Shown: one piece after another, positions 7,118 through 14,934 of the stretch | How the letters are laid out: every line of letters starts with the position of its first letter | How positions within the stretch are numbered: the stretch's first letter is position 1 | Assembly (NCBI GenBank): GCA_036407095.1 | Contig: DASWZV010000143.1 | Span: 372,001 to 436,000 of the forward strand | Direction: 5' to 3' | DNA length: 64,000 nt | Source of the DNA: Gp6-AA40 sp036407095 | GTDB lineage: Bacteria > Acidobacteriota > Vicinamibacteria > Vicinamibacterales > UBA2999 | Made by a program: the position numbers and the translations under genes | The notes under the pieces: model-generated | Told to the model about the DNA's origin: nothing | The model's database searches: none | What the model saw: the letters and a program-made list of their open reading frames with translations, nothing else

Positions 7118-8215
7118 ATGGACACAATCAATTTCACTCGCGGTGTACCCGCAAACGAATCGTTTCCCACGGCAGAACTCATCGACGCGGCGACCGCAGT
7201 CCTCAAATCGCATGGCGCCCAGATGCTGCAGTACGGCCCCTCTCGCGGCTTCGAGCCGCTGCGGCAGTGGCTGGCCGAATGGCAGCGCGTGCCGGTCGAT
7301 CGGGTGCTGACGAGCAACGGCTCGTTGCAGATCATCGAGTTCCTCTGCCTGCACATGATCAAGCCCGGCGACGTGGTGTTCACCGAGTCGCCCAGCTACG
7401 ACCGCACGATCGGGCTGCTGCGCCGGCACGGCGCGCGTGTCGTCGGCATTCCGGTCGAGGCCGATGGGCCGGACATCGAGGCGCTCGAGCAGGCGCTCGA
7501 GAAGCACTCACCCCGGTTCTTCTATCTGATTCCCGACTTCCAGAATCCTGCCGGGTCGACGTGCTCGGGTACGAAGCGGCGCCAGATCGTAGAGCTGGCG
7601 AATCGGCACGACCTGCTGCTGGTCGAGGACGCGCCGTATCGGCTCCTGCGGTACCGCGGACGCGAGAAGCCGACGCTGTACGAGCTCGCGCCCGATCGCA
7701 CGCTGCATATGAGCTCGTTCACGAAGCTGATTGCCCCCGGCGTCCGCACGGGATTCATGATTGGCGAGCCGGCGATCATCGGCAAGCTCGCCAAGATTGC
7801 CGAGGACACCTACATCTCGCCTGGCTACGTCGCTCAGGCGATCACATACGAGTGGTGCCGTCGCGGCCTTCTGCCTCCTCAGATCGAACGCTTGAAAGCG
7901 CTCTACGCGCCGCGCCTCGACGCGTGTCTGGCTGGCATCGACAAGTACATGCCGGACGCGCAGGCCACACGACCCGACGGCGGGTTCTTCATCTCGGTCA
8001 CGTTGCCGGAAGGCGTGAGCTCGACCGCAGTGCGTACGAACGCGGCGACCAGGGCGCTCAATCTGGCCGATGGGCTCGCGTTCTTTCCGGAAGGTGGAGG
8101 CGAACGCTTCCTTCGTCTGCCGTTCTGCGCGTTGTCGCCGGCGGACATCGACGATGGCGTGCGACGGCTGGCAGAGTCGGTGCAAGCCACGCGCGCGACG
8201 GCCGCCGTCCGCTAG
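7118..8215 (+). CDS. PLP-dependent fold-type I aminotransferase (LysN/2-aminoadipate type)
   Basis: A 365-residue protein of aspartate aminotransferase class I/II. Expected residues are visible: Asn143-Pro144 (FQNPAG), Asp171 and Tyr174 (VEDAPYRLL), the Schiff-base Lys203 in SSFTKLIAPGVRTGF, and a final Arg region (GGERFLRLPF). The SSFTK-APG-RTG pattern and overall length match 2-aminoadipate aminotransferases and the catalytic half of MocR regulators. No GntR DNA-binding domain is present, so it is an enzyme. It is in a short same-strand run with a GNAT (20 bases downstream) and glutamate racemase. Amino donor and acceptor are uncertain. A possible -10 (TAAAAT, about 7099-7104) precedes the start. 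Confidence 0.88.
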   Translation: MDTINFTRGVPANESFPTAELIDAATAVLKSHGAQMLQYGPSRGFEPLRQWLAEWQRVPVDRVLTSNGSLQIIEFLCLHMIKPGDVVFTESPSYDRTIGLLRRHGARVVGIPVEADGPDIEALEQALEKHSPRFFYLIPDFQNPAGSTCSGTKRRQIVELANRHDLLLVEDAPYRLLRYRGREKPTLYELAPDRTLHMSSFTKLIAPGVRTGFMIGEPAIIGKLAKIAEDTYISPGYVAQAITYEWCRRGLLPPQIERLKALYAPRLDACLAGIDKYMPDAQATRPDGGFFISVTLPEGVSSTAVRTNAATRALNLADGLAFFPEGGGERFLRLPFCALSPADIDDGVRRLAESVQATRATAAVR

Positions 8216-8235
8216 GATGGCGAGGCGGGTCAGAG

Positions 8236-8745
8236 ATGAGCCGCATCGTACTCGGAACCGCTCGCTTGATTCTCCGGGAGATGACTCCCGATGACATCGA
8301 CTTCATCGCGGAGATGATGGCGCACCCCGAGGTCAACTTCTTCTACGAGCGACGCTTCACTCGCGAAGAATCCGAGATCTGGCTGGAACGTCAGATCGAG
8401 CGGTATCACCGCGACGGTACCGGCCTGTGGCTGGTGCTCGACCGCATCACGCGCAATCCGATCGGCCAGGTCGGACTCGCGATGCAGGAAGTCGAGCGCA
8501 AGCGCCTCCCCGAAATCGGATGGCTTCTGCATCGGTCCTACTGGGGCAAGGGCTACGCAACCGAAGCCGGTGCAGCCGTCCGCGACTCCGCGTTCAACGA
8601 GTGGGGGCACGACCTGCTCATCTCGCTGATCCGGCCGGTGAACCTCGCCTCGCAGCGCGTCGCTCTCCGTCTCGGCATGGTCTACCGCCGACGCGTGCAG
8701 TTCCATGGCTTCGAACATTGTGTCTTCGAGATCAGCAAGGCATAG
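8236..8745 (+). CDS. GNAT family N-acetyltransferase (RimJ/RimL-like)
   Basis: A 169-residue protein beginning TARLILREMTPDDIDFIAEMM, the hallmark of the RimJ/RimL branch. GWLLHRSYWGKGYATEAG carries the CoA-binding loop, and NLASQRVALRLGM is the usual C-terminal motif (N-xx-S-xx-V/A-xx-LGF). These enzymes acetylate protein N-termini or small amines; the target cannot be predicted. It starts 20 bases after the aminotransferase stop, preceded by a purine-rich GAGGCGGG, so co-transcription is likely. Confidence 0.88.
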   Translation: MSRIVLGTARLILREMTPDDIDFIAEMMAHPEVNFFYERRFTREESEIWLERQIERYHRDGTGLWLVLDRITRNPIGQVGLAMQEVERKRLPEIGWLLHRSYWGKGYATEAGAAVRDSAFNEWGHDLLISLIRPVNLASQRVALRLGMVYRRRVQFHGFEHCVFEISKA

Positions 8746-8799
8746 CCACGGGGATCACCGAGGATTGGCCCTGACCTCCGCGCCCTCGGTGGCTCGGTG
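8746..8799. repeat. CACGGGGATCACCGAGG-word inverted repeat
   Basis: CCACGGGGATCACCGAGG (8747-8764) faces CCTCGGTGGCTCGGTG (8783-8799) across a short spacer. It is a small member of the CACGGAGATCAC sub-family seen at 16660-16759 and 35587-35750. Its right arm reaches into the GTG start of the racemase gene. Confidence 0.5.
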
Positions 8800-9600
8800 A
8801 ACGTCACCCCCGGGCCGATCGGCGTGTTCGACTCTGGCGTCGGTGGCCTCTCGGTGTTGCGGGAGATTCGACGCGAGCTCCCGGCCGAGGATCTGCTGTA
8901 CGTCGCCGACAGCGCGCACGCGCCGTACGGCGATCGCGATGCGGAGTTCATTCGCGAACGGGCGCTGGCGATCGTGGCCCGTTTGACCGAGGAGGACGTC
9001 AAAGCGACCGTCGTCGCATGCAATACGGCGACGGGCCTTGCCGTGGATGCGTTGCGTGAGCGCTACGCGCTTCCGATCGTGGCGATCGAGCCGGCGGTCA
9101 AGCCTGCCGCATCGCAGACGCGGTCGGGCGTGATCGGCGTGCTGGCGACCACGCAAACGCTCGCGAGCACGCGCTTCTCGAAATTGATCGACGCGCATGC
9201 GTCGGGGGTGAAGGTGCTCGTGCAGGCGTGCCCCGGGCTCGTCACGCAGGTGGAAGCGGGCGATCTCTCCGGGCCGAAGACTCGTGCGCTCGTCGCCGAG
9301 TACATGCGGCCGCTCCTGGAGCAGGGAGCCGACGCGATCGTGCTCGGCTGCACGCACTATCCATTTCTGCTATCGGTCTTCGAGGAGATCGCGGGACCGG
9401 CGGTGACGATCGTCGATCCGGCTGTTGCCGTCGCCCGGGAGCTTCGTCGCCGTCTGACGGTCTCCGGCAGGTTGTCTCCCGACTCGCGTCGGGGAACCGA
9501 GCGCATCTGGATCACCGGCCCTCCCGATCGATCGCGCGCGGTGATCGCCACACTCTGGGGAAACGACGTCGACGTGCGGCCGATGCCCGCGAGCCGATAA
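8797..9600 (+). CDS. murI: glutamate racemase
   Basis: A 267-residue protein converting L-glutamate to D-glutamate for peptidoglycan in the cytoplasm. IGVFDSGVGGLSVL opens the protein. The two catalytic cysteines are Cys75 in VVACNTAT and Cys185 in LGCTHYPF, and YVADSAHAPYG is the conserved substrate loop. Length is normal for the cofactor-independent family. The start is a GTG whose neighbourhood is a repeat arm, so no clean Shine-Dalgarno is visible; in-frame upstream codons offer no better start. It probably belongs to the same run as the aminotransferase and GNAT. Confidence 0.95.
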   Translation: MNVTPGPIGVFDSGVGGLSVLREIRRELPAEDLLYVADSAHAPYGDRDAEFIRERALAIVARLTEEDVKATVVACNTATGLAVDALRERYALPIVAIEPAVKPAASQTRSGVIGVLATTQTLASTRFSKLIDAHASGVKVLVQACPGLVTQVEAGDLSGPKTRALVAEYMRPLLEQGADAIVLGCTHYPFLLSVFEEIAGPAVTIVDPAVAVARELRRRLTVSGRLSPDSRRGTERIWITGPPDRSRAVIATLWGNDVDVRPMPASR

Positions 9601-9724
9601 CTCCGCAGCACCGCGGAATCTTTCGCGGTCGTCTACCGCGTCCCTTCGTTCTTCGCCCAATAGTTCAGCGGCACCCGTTCGGCGCGAGCCTTGCCTCTCG
9701 AGGAATTCGAAGGGCAGGTCTCAC

Positions 9725-10801
9725 ATGATTCCGCAGGAATATCTCGTGATGTACCTCGTTGCCAACGCCATCGGCCTGGTGTTGCTCGAACTCGGCTACT
9801 GGACGCCCCGAGTCGCGCGCTGGGCCTGGATTGGGATCTTCGTCTGGGCCGCCGCGATCAACACCATCACCGCGGCCGTCGAGCCGTGGGTGTATCTCGT
9901 GTATGGTGCGTTGACGCCGTCACAGTGGTACCAGGACTTCATCGCCGGCTGGTTCAGCCGGCACATTCCGGTTGTGGTGACGTCGATCGCGGTTGGGCAG
10001 CTGACGATAGCGATCCTGCTATCGGGGCGGGCCCGCGCGCGCCAGTTCGGTGTGTTCGGCGCCACGATCTTTCTGCTTGCGATTGCACCGCTCGGGGTCG
10101 GATCGGGCTTCCCGTTCTCGTTGTCGGCGATCGCCTCGCTCGTGATCATGGAGCGCCGCCTGCGGCCGATGCGGGAGCATTCACCTGCGGCTCGATTCAT
10201 GCCCGAACCCGATGCCTACGACGCGCATGAGATCGTCATCCGCGCGCCGGCGGACGTCGTCTTCGACTCCGCGGCGAACATCGATTTGGGAACGCTCCCC
10301 ATCGTCCGTGCCATCTTCTGGGCGCGCTCGACATTGATTGGAGACACGGCGGTCAACCGCGTTCCGCAGGGCATCGTGGCCGAGACATTGAGCCTGGGTT
10401 GGGGCGTGCTCGACTGTGTGCCGGGTCGCATGATTGTCGTGGGTGCCGCGGCACGGCCGTGGGCAAAGAACGTGACCTTCCGCGCGATCGAGCCGTCACG
10501 TTTCGTCGAGTTTCGAGAGCCCAACCTCGTGAAGATCGTCTGGACGATCGAGGCTGACGCAATCGATCCCCGCGTGACGCGCCTGCGGACCGAGACCCGC
10601 GCGCAGGCGACGGACGGAGCGGCGCGCCGCAAGTTCGCGCTCTATTGGATCGCCTTCAACCTGGGCATTCACTTCATTCGATGGAGCATGCTGCGCGCGG
10701 TTCGGCGAGAAGCGGAGCGGACGGTGACGACGGAGAAACGGTTTCGCACGGAGACACCGAGCAACGGAGGTCGGACGGAGGCTGCACCGCATCGCACTTG
10801 A
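9725..10801 (+). CDS. membrane protein with C-terminal SRPBCC-like domain and repeat-derived tail
   Basis: A 358-residue protein. Residues 1-145 hold four or five hydrophobic helices (YLVANAIGLVLLELGYW; WAWIGIFVWAAAINTIT; VVVTSIAVGQLTIAILL; FGATIFLLAIAPLGV; FPFSLSAIASLVIM). From about 160 it is soluble with a pattern resembling START/SRPBCC polyketide-cyclase-like folds (HEIVIRAPADVVFDSAANIDLG; later RFVEFREPNLVKIVWTIEAD). Such domains often bind hydrophobic ligands. The last 25 or so residues are encoded by the left arm of the ACGGAG array that starts at 10717, giving a basic/Thr-rich tail unlikely to be ancestral. GGCAGG precedes the ATG. Function unknown. Confidence 0.72.
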   Translation: MIPQEYLVMYLVANAIGLVLLELGYWTPRVARWAWIGIFVWAAAINTITAAVEPWVYLVYGALTPSQWYQDFIAGWFSRHIPVVVTSIAVGQLTIAILLSGRARARQFGVFGATIFLLAIAPLGVGSGFPFSLSAIASLVIMERRLRPMREHSPAARFMPEPDAYDAHEIVIRAPADVVFDSAANIDLGTLPIVRAIFWARSTLIGDTAVNRVPQGIVAETLSLGWGVLDCVPGRMIVVGAAARPWAKNVTFRAIEPSRFVEFREPNLVKIVWTIEADAIDPRVTRLRTETRAQATDGAARRKFALYWIAFNLGIHFIRWSMLRAVRREAERTVTTEKRFRTETPSNGGRTEAAPHRT

Positions 10802-10956
10802 AGGGCCGACTCTGGACCCGCGCAACGCGCGGCCGGGCGCCGGCCTCAAGGCCGGCGGTCCATCCGTGGCGCGAAGGGCTCGCAACGGTGGTGTCTCCGT
10901 CTGGCCTCCGTTACTCCGTGTCTCCGTGCGAACCGTGTCTCCGTCTTTCTCCGTTT
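10717..10956. repeat. ACGGAG-word quasi-palindromic array (family A)
   Basis: Left arm 10717-10790 is a chain of ACGGAG/ACGGAGAAACGG words inside the end of the preceding gene. Right arm 10889-10956 has the inverted CTCCGT words (TCTCCGTCT, CCTCCGTTA, CTCCGTGTCTCCGTG). The spacer holds a GCCGGCCTCAAGGCCGGC stem (about 10839-10857). The right arm stops exactly at the stop codon of the convergent selenoprotein candidate at 10957. Confidence 0.85.
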
Positions 10957-11322
10957 CTAGGGAAGCACGAGAACAAGGAGTGTGACCACCATTGCGAAGA
11001 GCGCCGACTGCACATGCACTTTGCGTGACTGCGCGCGCACGTGCTGCAGCTCGATCGCGTCGACGATCCGCTCATCCCCCGAATCCATGTTGCGCAGACC
11101 GCGCGCCGCGAGTGCGACTCAAGTCTTCTCCTTCACCTGGAACACGCCAATTGCGCCCATCCACGCGGGAAAGAGGATGAACAGACGCCATGCGCGCGGC
11201 GCGCCGAACACCAGCAGCATCGTGGCCACGACCGCAGCGACAGCGAACATGGCGACGCCGACGATGAGGCGTCGATGACGCTCGCGCGGCCCGATGTTGG
11301 GGATGCAGAGATCTTCGGCCAT
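10957..11322 (-). CDS. candidate selenocysteine-containing small membrane protein (TGA read through at codon 68)
   Basis: Read conventionally the frame stops at 67 residues (TGA at 11119-11121). The same frame continues 53 sense codons to TAG at 10957-10959, giving 121 residues with Sec at position 68. Features: CIPNIGPRERHRRL near the N terminus; membrane helix 1 at about 19-39; helix 2 at about 46-62; then KEKT-U-VALAARGLRNMDSG; a charged stretch; helix 3 at about 101-120 (VQSALFAMVVTLLVLV). The sequence after TGA looks coding: it has a stop-free frame, a charged linker, then a clean hydrophobic helix. A hairpin with GGUCU loop follows TGA at 18 nt. From memory, relatives of this family carry KTCVALAARG here, with Cys where this has TGA; I could not check this. 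The gene lies 46 bases after the adaptor gene of an ABC exporter on the same strand. Alternatives: a nonsense mutation or sequencing error. Confidence 0.72.
11092..11104 (-). promoter_or_regulatory. putative bacterial SECIS apical hairpin
   Basis: On the minus-strand transcript, GCGC (11104-11101), loop GGUCU (11100-11096), GCGC (11095-11092). Exactly 18 nt separate the UGA from GGUCU, so the loop falls on codons +7/+8 (GGU CUG). The fdhF SECIS of E. coli, as I recall it, has the same GGUCU loop at the same +7/+8 codons. The lower stem here is weaker and the bulged U of E. coli is missing, which varies between bacterial lineages. Confidence 0.65.
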
Positions 11323-11368
11323 CGTCTCAGGGGTCCGGCTAAAGCCGGTCGCTACGTACTACTACGCA

Positions 11369-12556
11369 CTACTCGGGTCGTAACCTCACGCGAGCTCCAT
11401 CGGTCAGCGTGTCCGGTGGATGAAGCACGACCGTCTCGCCTTCCGACAGGCCGCCGGTCACCTGCGCTTCCGTGGCGTTGCGCTGGCCCAGCTTCACCGG
11501 TTCCAGCTTCGTGCGATCGGAGTTGACAGCGAACGCCGCCCACGCTTCGCCGCGTCTGAACAGCGCTCCCACGGGCACCTTCACGACATTGTCGTCCTTC
11601 CAGATCACGATGCGGACTTCGACCCGGAAGGCGTCGCCGAGCCTTCGCCCCGCGCTGGCGGGATCGTCGAAATCGATGATCACGTTGACCCGCTGTTCTT
11701 CGACGCCGAGCGCCGAGACCTTCATGAAGCCGGCCGGCTCAACCCGGCGCACCTTGCCTTTGAGCGGCTGATTCCCACCCCACTGATCGATGATCACCTC
11801 GGCAGCGGGGGGAATGCGGACCGCGTCGGTGGAGAGCAGGTCGGCCACGATCTCGATCCGCGAGGGATCGCCGATTTCGATCAGCGGATCGCCGACCGGC
11901 ACCACGGTTTCGCTCTCGTGAAACCGCTTGAGGATCACGCCGGTGACGGGCGCGACGATGGTGATGGCACGGCCGGCCGCGGGCGGCGCCTTGAGGCGGG
12001 CTTGTGCCACCTGCAGCTCGTACTGCGTTCGCGAGACGGTGAACTCGGCCGCACGAGCCGCTTCCTGTGCGGTCCTCATCGCCGTTTCCGCGGCGTCGAG
12101 GGCGTCGCTTGCGATCGCCCCCGCTTTTTTGAGCTCCTGCTGCCGCTGCAGGGTCGTGCGTGCGCGATCGAGTTCGGCGCTGGCGCGGGCGCGCTCTGCT
12201 TGCGCCTGACCGACTGCCGCGCGTGCCGCGTCCACAGCTGCATCCAGCTCGCCGCGGGTGCGCGGATCGAGCAGCGGCGACTCCGCCGTCGTCAGGCGCG
12301 CGAGCACCGTCTTGCCGCCTGTGACTTCATCGCCAGGTTCCAGCTCGATCCGCTCGAGACGGCCGGCGACCGGCGCAGACACCGTGAACTTGTCGCGGAT
12401 GCGGGTGACGCCGTCCTCGTCGATCGTGACCTGCATCGGACCACGCGTGACGCGGGTCGCGCCTACTTCGAGCGACGAGGGCCACATTGCGGCGGCGACA
12501 ATGCCCACCACGACGATCACGCCTGCAATCAGGCGCTTGTTCTTGAGGAAGCGCAT
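11369..12556 (-). CDS. HlyD/MacA-type periplasmic adaptor of an ABC exporter
   Basis: A 395-residue membrane-fusion protein. Uncleaved N-terminal helix at about 10-27 (LIAGVIVVVGIVAAAMW), then the lipoyl half-motif VSAPVAGRLERIELEPGDEV. A long alpha-helical hairpin of about 100 residues follows (ARAAVGQAQAERARASAELD and so on), then the second lipoyl half IVAPVTGVILKRFHESETVVPVG, and beta-barrel and membrane-proximal domains to the C terminus. It bridges the inner-membrane permease and an outer-membrane channel. ATG 12556 follows the permease stop by a few bases (a GTG at 12559 is an alternative). It completes the ATPase-permease-adaptor operon. Confidence 0.9.
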   Translation of the reverse strand: MRFLKNKRLIAGVIVVVGIVAAAMWPSSLEVGATRVTRGPMQVTIDEDGVTRIRDKFTVSAPVAGRLERIELEPGDEVTGGKTVLARLTTAESPLLDPRTRGELDAAVDAARAAVGQAQAERARASAELDRARTTLQRQQELKKAGAIASDALDAAETAMRTAQEAARAAEFTVSRTQYELQVAQARLKAPPAAGRAITIVAPVTGVILKRFHESETVVPVGDPLIEIGDPSRIEIVADLLSTDAVRIPPAAEVIIDQWGGNQPLKGKVRRVEPAGFMKVSALGVEEQRVNVIIDFDDPASAGRRLGDAFRVEVRIVIWKDDNVVKVPVGALFRRGEAWAAFAVNSDRTKLEPVKLGQRNATEAQVTGGLSEGETVVLHPPDTLTDGARVRLRPE

Positions 12557-12563
12557 CACGCTG

Positions 12564-14933
12564 CTACTCGCGAATCTTCAACACGGCGACCAGGTCGAGC
12601 TGATCGAGCTTGCGCCGTACGATGAGGCCCGAGACAAACGCCGCAACGATGATCCCGAGAAAGCCCATCGCGACCGCCTGCCGGGTCACGACCAGGGGAA
12701 ACCGGTAGACCTCGCTGTCGATGCTGTGCACCATCGCCGCCGCCAGGCCCCAGCCGAACATGCCGCCAACCGGCAGCGAGACCAGCGTCAGCAAGGCGAG
12801 CTCACCCATAAGGATGAGCGAGATCTCCGCTCGCGTAAAGCCCAGGACGCGCAAGCTGGCGAGCTCGCGGCTGCGTTCGGAGAGCGACACGCGGGCCGCG
12901 TTGTAGACGACACCGAACGCGATGATGCAGGCAAACAGCAGGTTGATGAAAATCGACAGGCTCATATTCGCGGCCATCACGTCGCGAAAGCTTTCCAGAA
13001 CCGCCCGCTTGAAGGCGGCGCCGGCCACTGCCGGCGTCTGTTTCAGCGTCGCTGCGAGCTTCGCCTCGTAGGCGGAGTCGACGAGCAGCAGCGCGCCGTT
13101 AGCGACGTCGCCCTCGCGCATCATCTCGTGCAGCGCGGTGATGTCCATGTAGGCGGAGAGGCCCATGATGTCGTCGACGATCCCGGTCACCTCGGCCTCG
13201 CGTACCGGACGGTGCCCTTCGAGCACGTCGACCGTGACGATGTCCCCGGGCTTGATTCCGAGCACGTTGGCGAGCGTCAACGAGAGCACGACGCCGCCCG
13301 GAGGCATGCGAATCGCGCGCCCCGCTCGATCGACGATGCGCTTGAAACGCTGCGTGGGTGAGACGCCGTTGATCGCGACGTAGCGATCGCGATGCCCCGA
13401 GCGGATGCGCGCGGCGACCAAACGCTGCGGTTCGACGGCCATGACGCCGGGCAATCGCGCGAGCGCGTACTGCGCCGTGCTGCTTCGCGGCTCGACGTAG
13501 TTGATCGTCACATCCTGCCGCTCGGCTTCCCAGAACTGTGTGACGATGAGTCGCTCGATCGCGCCGTTGAAGACGAAGCCGATCATGAGAATCGCGACGG
13601 CGAAGGCGATCCCGAACACCGAGGCGGCGGCGCGCAGCGGATGCCGCGCGATATTGCGAATCACCATGCGCCCCGCGGTCCCGAGGTTGCGCGCGATCAG
13701 CGGCGTCTCGAACAGCGAGCGGCGATAGCGCGCCGGCGCTTCCGGCCGCATCGCTTCGGCGGGAGGCACGGCCACCGCGCGTCGCACCGCCGAGAAGGCC
13801 CCCGCTCCCGATGCGACGATCGTGAGCGTCGTCGAACCGAGCACGACCGTCAGAGGGACGCCGAACAACAGCACCGGAAAGCGGAAGAACCTGTTGTACA
13901 TGTCGATGATCGCGTTGCCGAGAGTCGCACCCCCCGCAACGCCAATCACCACGCCGCCGAGTCCAATGACGAGCGCCCACTTCAGGTAGTGCCATGCGAT
14001 CGATCGGTTGGTGTAGCCGAGCGCCTTCAGCGCCGCGATTTGCGGTCGTTGGAGGGCGAGCGCACGCGTCAACGCGACGTTGAGGATGAAGGCGGCGACG
14101 GTCAGGAAGATCACCGGCAGCAGCACCCCGAACGTCTGCATCTGATTCAGCTCGTTCTGGACCGTCCAGTTCGAAAGCTGCAGGGCACGCGGAACGGCCC
14201 CGAGCCCGCCGTAGGGCTCGAGGATCTGATCGACGCGATCGATCACGGCGTCGGGCATGACCCCAGGGGAGAGCGCAAGCACGACGTCGTTGAAACCGCC
14301 TTCCATGTTGAACGCCGCGGCGAGCGCCTGCTGGTCCATCCAGAAGATGCCGTAGCGCTTGTCGTCGGGCACCATCTCGCCAGGACGGATCGTGTAGACG
14401 AACTCCGGTGACAGGGCAACGCCGACGATCGTGAGTTTCCGAAGCCGTCCGTTGATGACCGCGGGAATCTGATCGCCAGGATTCAGGTTGTTCGCAAGCA
14501 CGAACCCTTCGCTCGCGATGACCTCGTCGGGCCGTCCCGGTTCGATCCATCGGCCGCGGCGCAGGAAGAGATCGTTGATGAGCGGCCGCCGGTTCACCGG
14601 GATCGAGACGAGCCGCGCGCTCGCGGGCTCGTCGAAGGTCTTGAGATCCAGGGTGACGGTAGAGACCACGCGGGTTTCGACCACCGACACGTCCGGAATC
14701 GCCGCGAGATCGCTCGCCACCCGGTTGGGCGCGCGCTTGAGCGACGCAAAGACGTCGGCGAACCGCTGTTGCTGGTAGTACGCCTGCTCGGTTCGCTGCA
14801 GCGACGTGAAGGTCGCCATGTACATCACGTACACGGCGACACCAGCCGCGACCACCATCGCGATCGCGAACGCCTGCCCTTTCATCGCGAGCAGATCGCG
14901 GAACAGCTTGCGGTTGAGCGGATGGATCTTCAT
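12564..14933 (-). CDS. FtsX/MacB-like ABC transporter permease
   Basis: A 789-residue permease with two FtsX modules. The N-terminal helix (AFAIAMVVAAGVAVYVMYMA) is followed by a large periplasmic domain (about 50-250). A three-helix FtsX bundle (about 260-390; LLPVIFLTVAAFILNVALT, ALVIGLGGVVIGVAGGA) comes next, then a second periplasmic domain and final helices (IFINLLFACIIAFGVVYNAARVSLSERSRELASLRVLG). The SERSRELASLRVLGFTRAEI motif is the coupling region typical of MacB_PCD/FtsX. ATG 14933 lies one base after the ATPase stop, so translation is coupled. The combination of 800-residue permease, ATPase and HlyD adaptor resembles DevBCA-type exporters; cargo unknown. Confidence 0.9.
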   Translation of the reverse strand: MKIHPLNRKLFRDLLAMKGQAFAIAMVVAAGVAVYVMYMATFTSLQRTEQAYYQQQRFADVFASLKRAPNRVASDLAAIPDVSVVETRVVSTVTLDLKTFDEPASARLVSIPVNRRPLINDLFLRRGRWIEPGRPDEVIASEGFVLANNLNPGDQIPAVINGRLRKLTIVGVALSPEFVYTIRPGEMVPDDKRYGIFWMDQQALAAAFNMEGGFNDVVLALSPGVMPDAVIDRVDQILEPYGGLGAVPRALQLSNWTVQNELNQMQTFGVLLPVIFLTVAAFILNVALTRALALQRPQIAALKALGYTNRSIAWHYLKWALVIGLGGVVIGVAGGATLGNAIIDMYNRFFRFPVLLFGVPLTVVLGSTTLTIVASGAGAFSAVRRAVAVPPAEAMRPEAPARYRRSLFETPLIARNLGTAGRMVIRNIARHPLRAAASVFGIAFAVAILMIGFVFNGAIERLIVTQFWEAERQDVTINYVEPRSSTAQYALARLPGVMAVEPQRLVAARIRSGHRDRYVAINGVSPTQRFKRIVDRAGRAIRMPPGGVVLSLTLANVLGIKPGDIVTVDVLEGHRPVREAEVTGIVDDIMGLSAYMDITALHEMMREGDVANGALLLVDSAYEAKLAATLKQTPAVAGAAFKRAVLESFRDVMAANMSLSIFINLLFACIIAFGVVYNAARVSLSERSRELASLRVLGFTRAEISLILMGELALLTLVSLPVGGMFGWGLAAAMVHSIDSEVYRFPLVVTRQAVAMGFLGIIVAAFVSGLIVRRKLDQLDLVAVLKIRE

Positions 14934-14934
14934 G

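Noticed and set aside
10841..10858. An intrinsic terminator for the 9725-10801 gene
   Set aside because: The GCCGGCCTCAAGGCCGGC stem is strong but no T-run follows, so I list it only as part of the array.
11119..11322. The small membrane gene as a complete 67-residue protein ending at TGA
   Set aside because: It would end KEKT right after a membrane helix while a coding-like continuation of 53 codons follows in frame; I favour read-through, but a simple stop cannot be excluded.
13392..14411. A long open frame opposite the FtsX permease
   Set aside because: Low-complexity Arg/Asp/His translation with no hydrophobic or domain pattern; the minus-strand permease is well supported.
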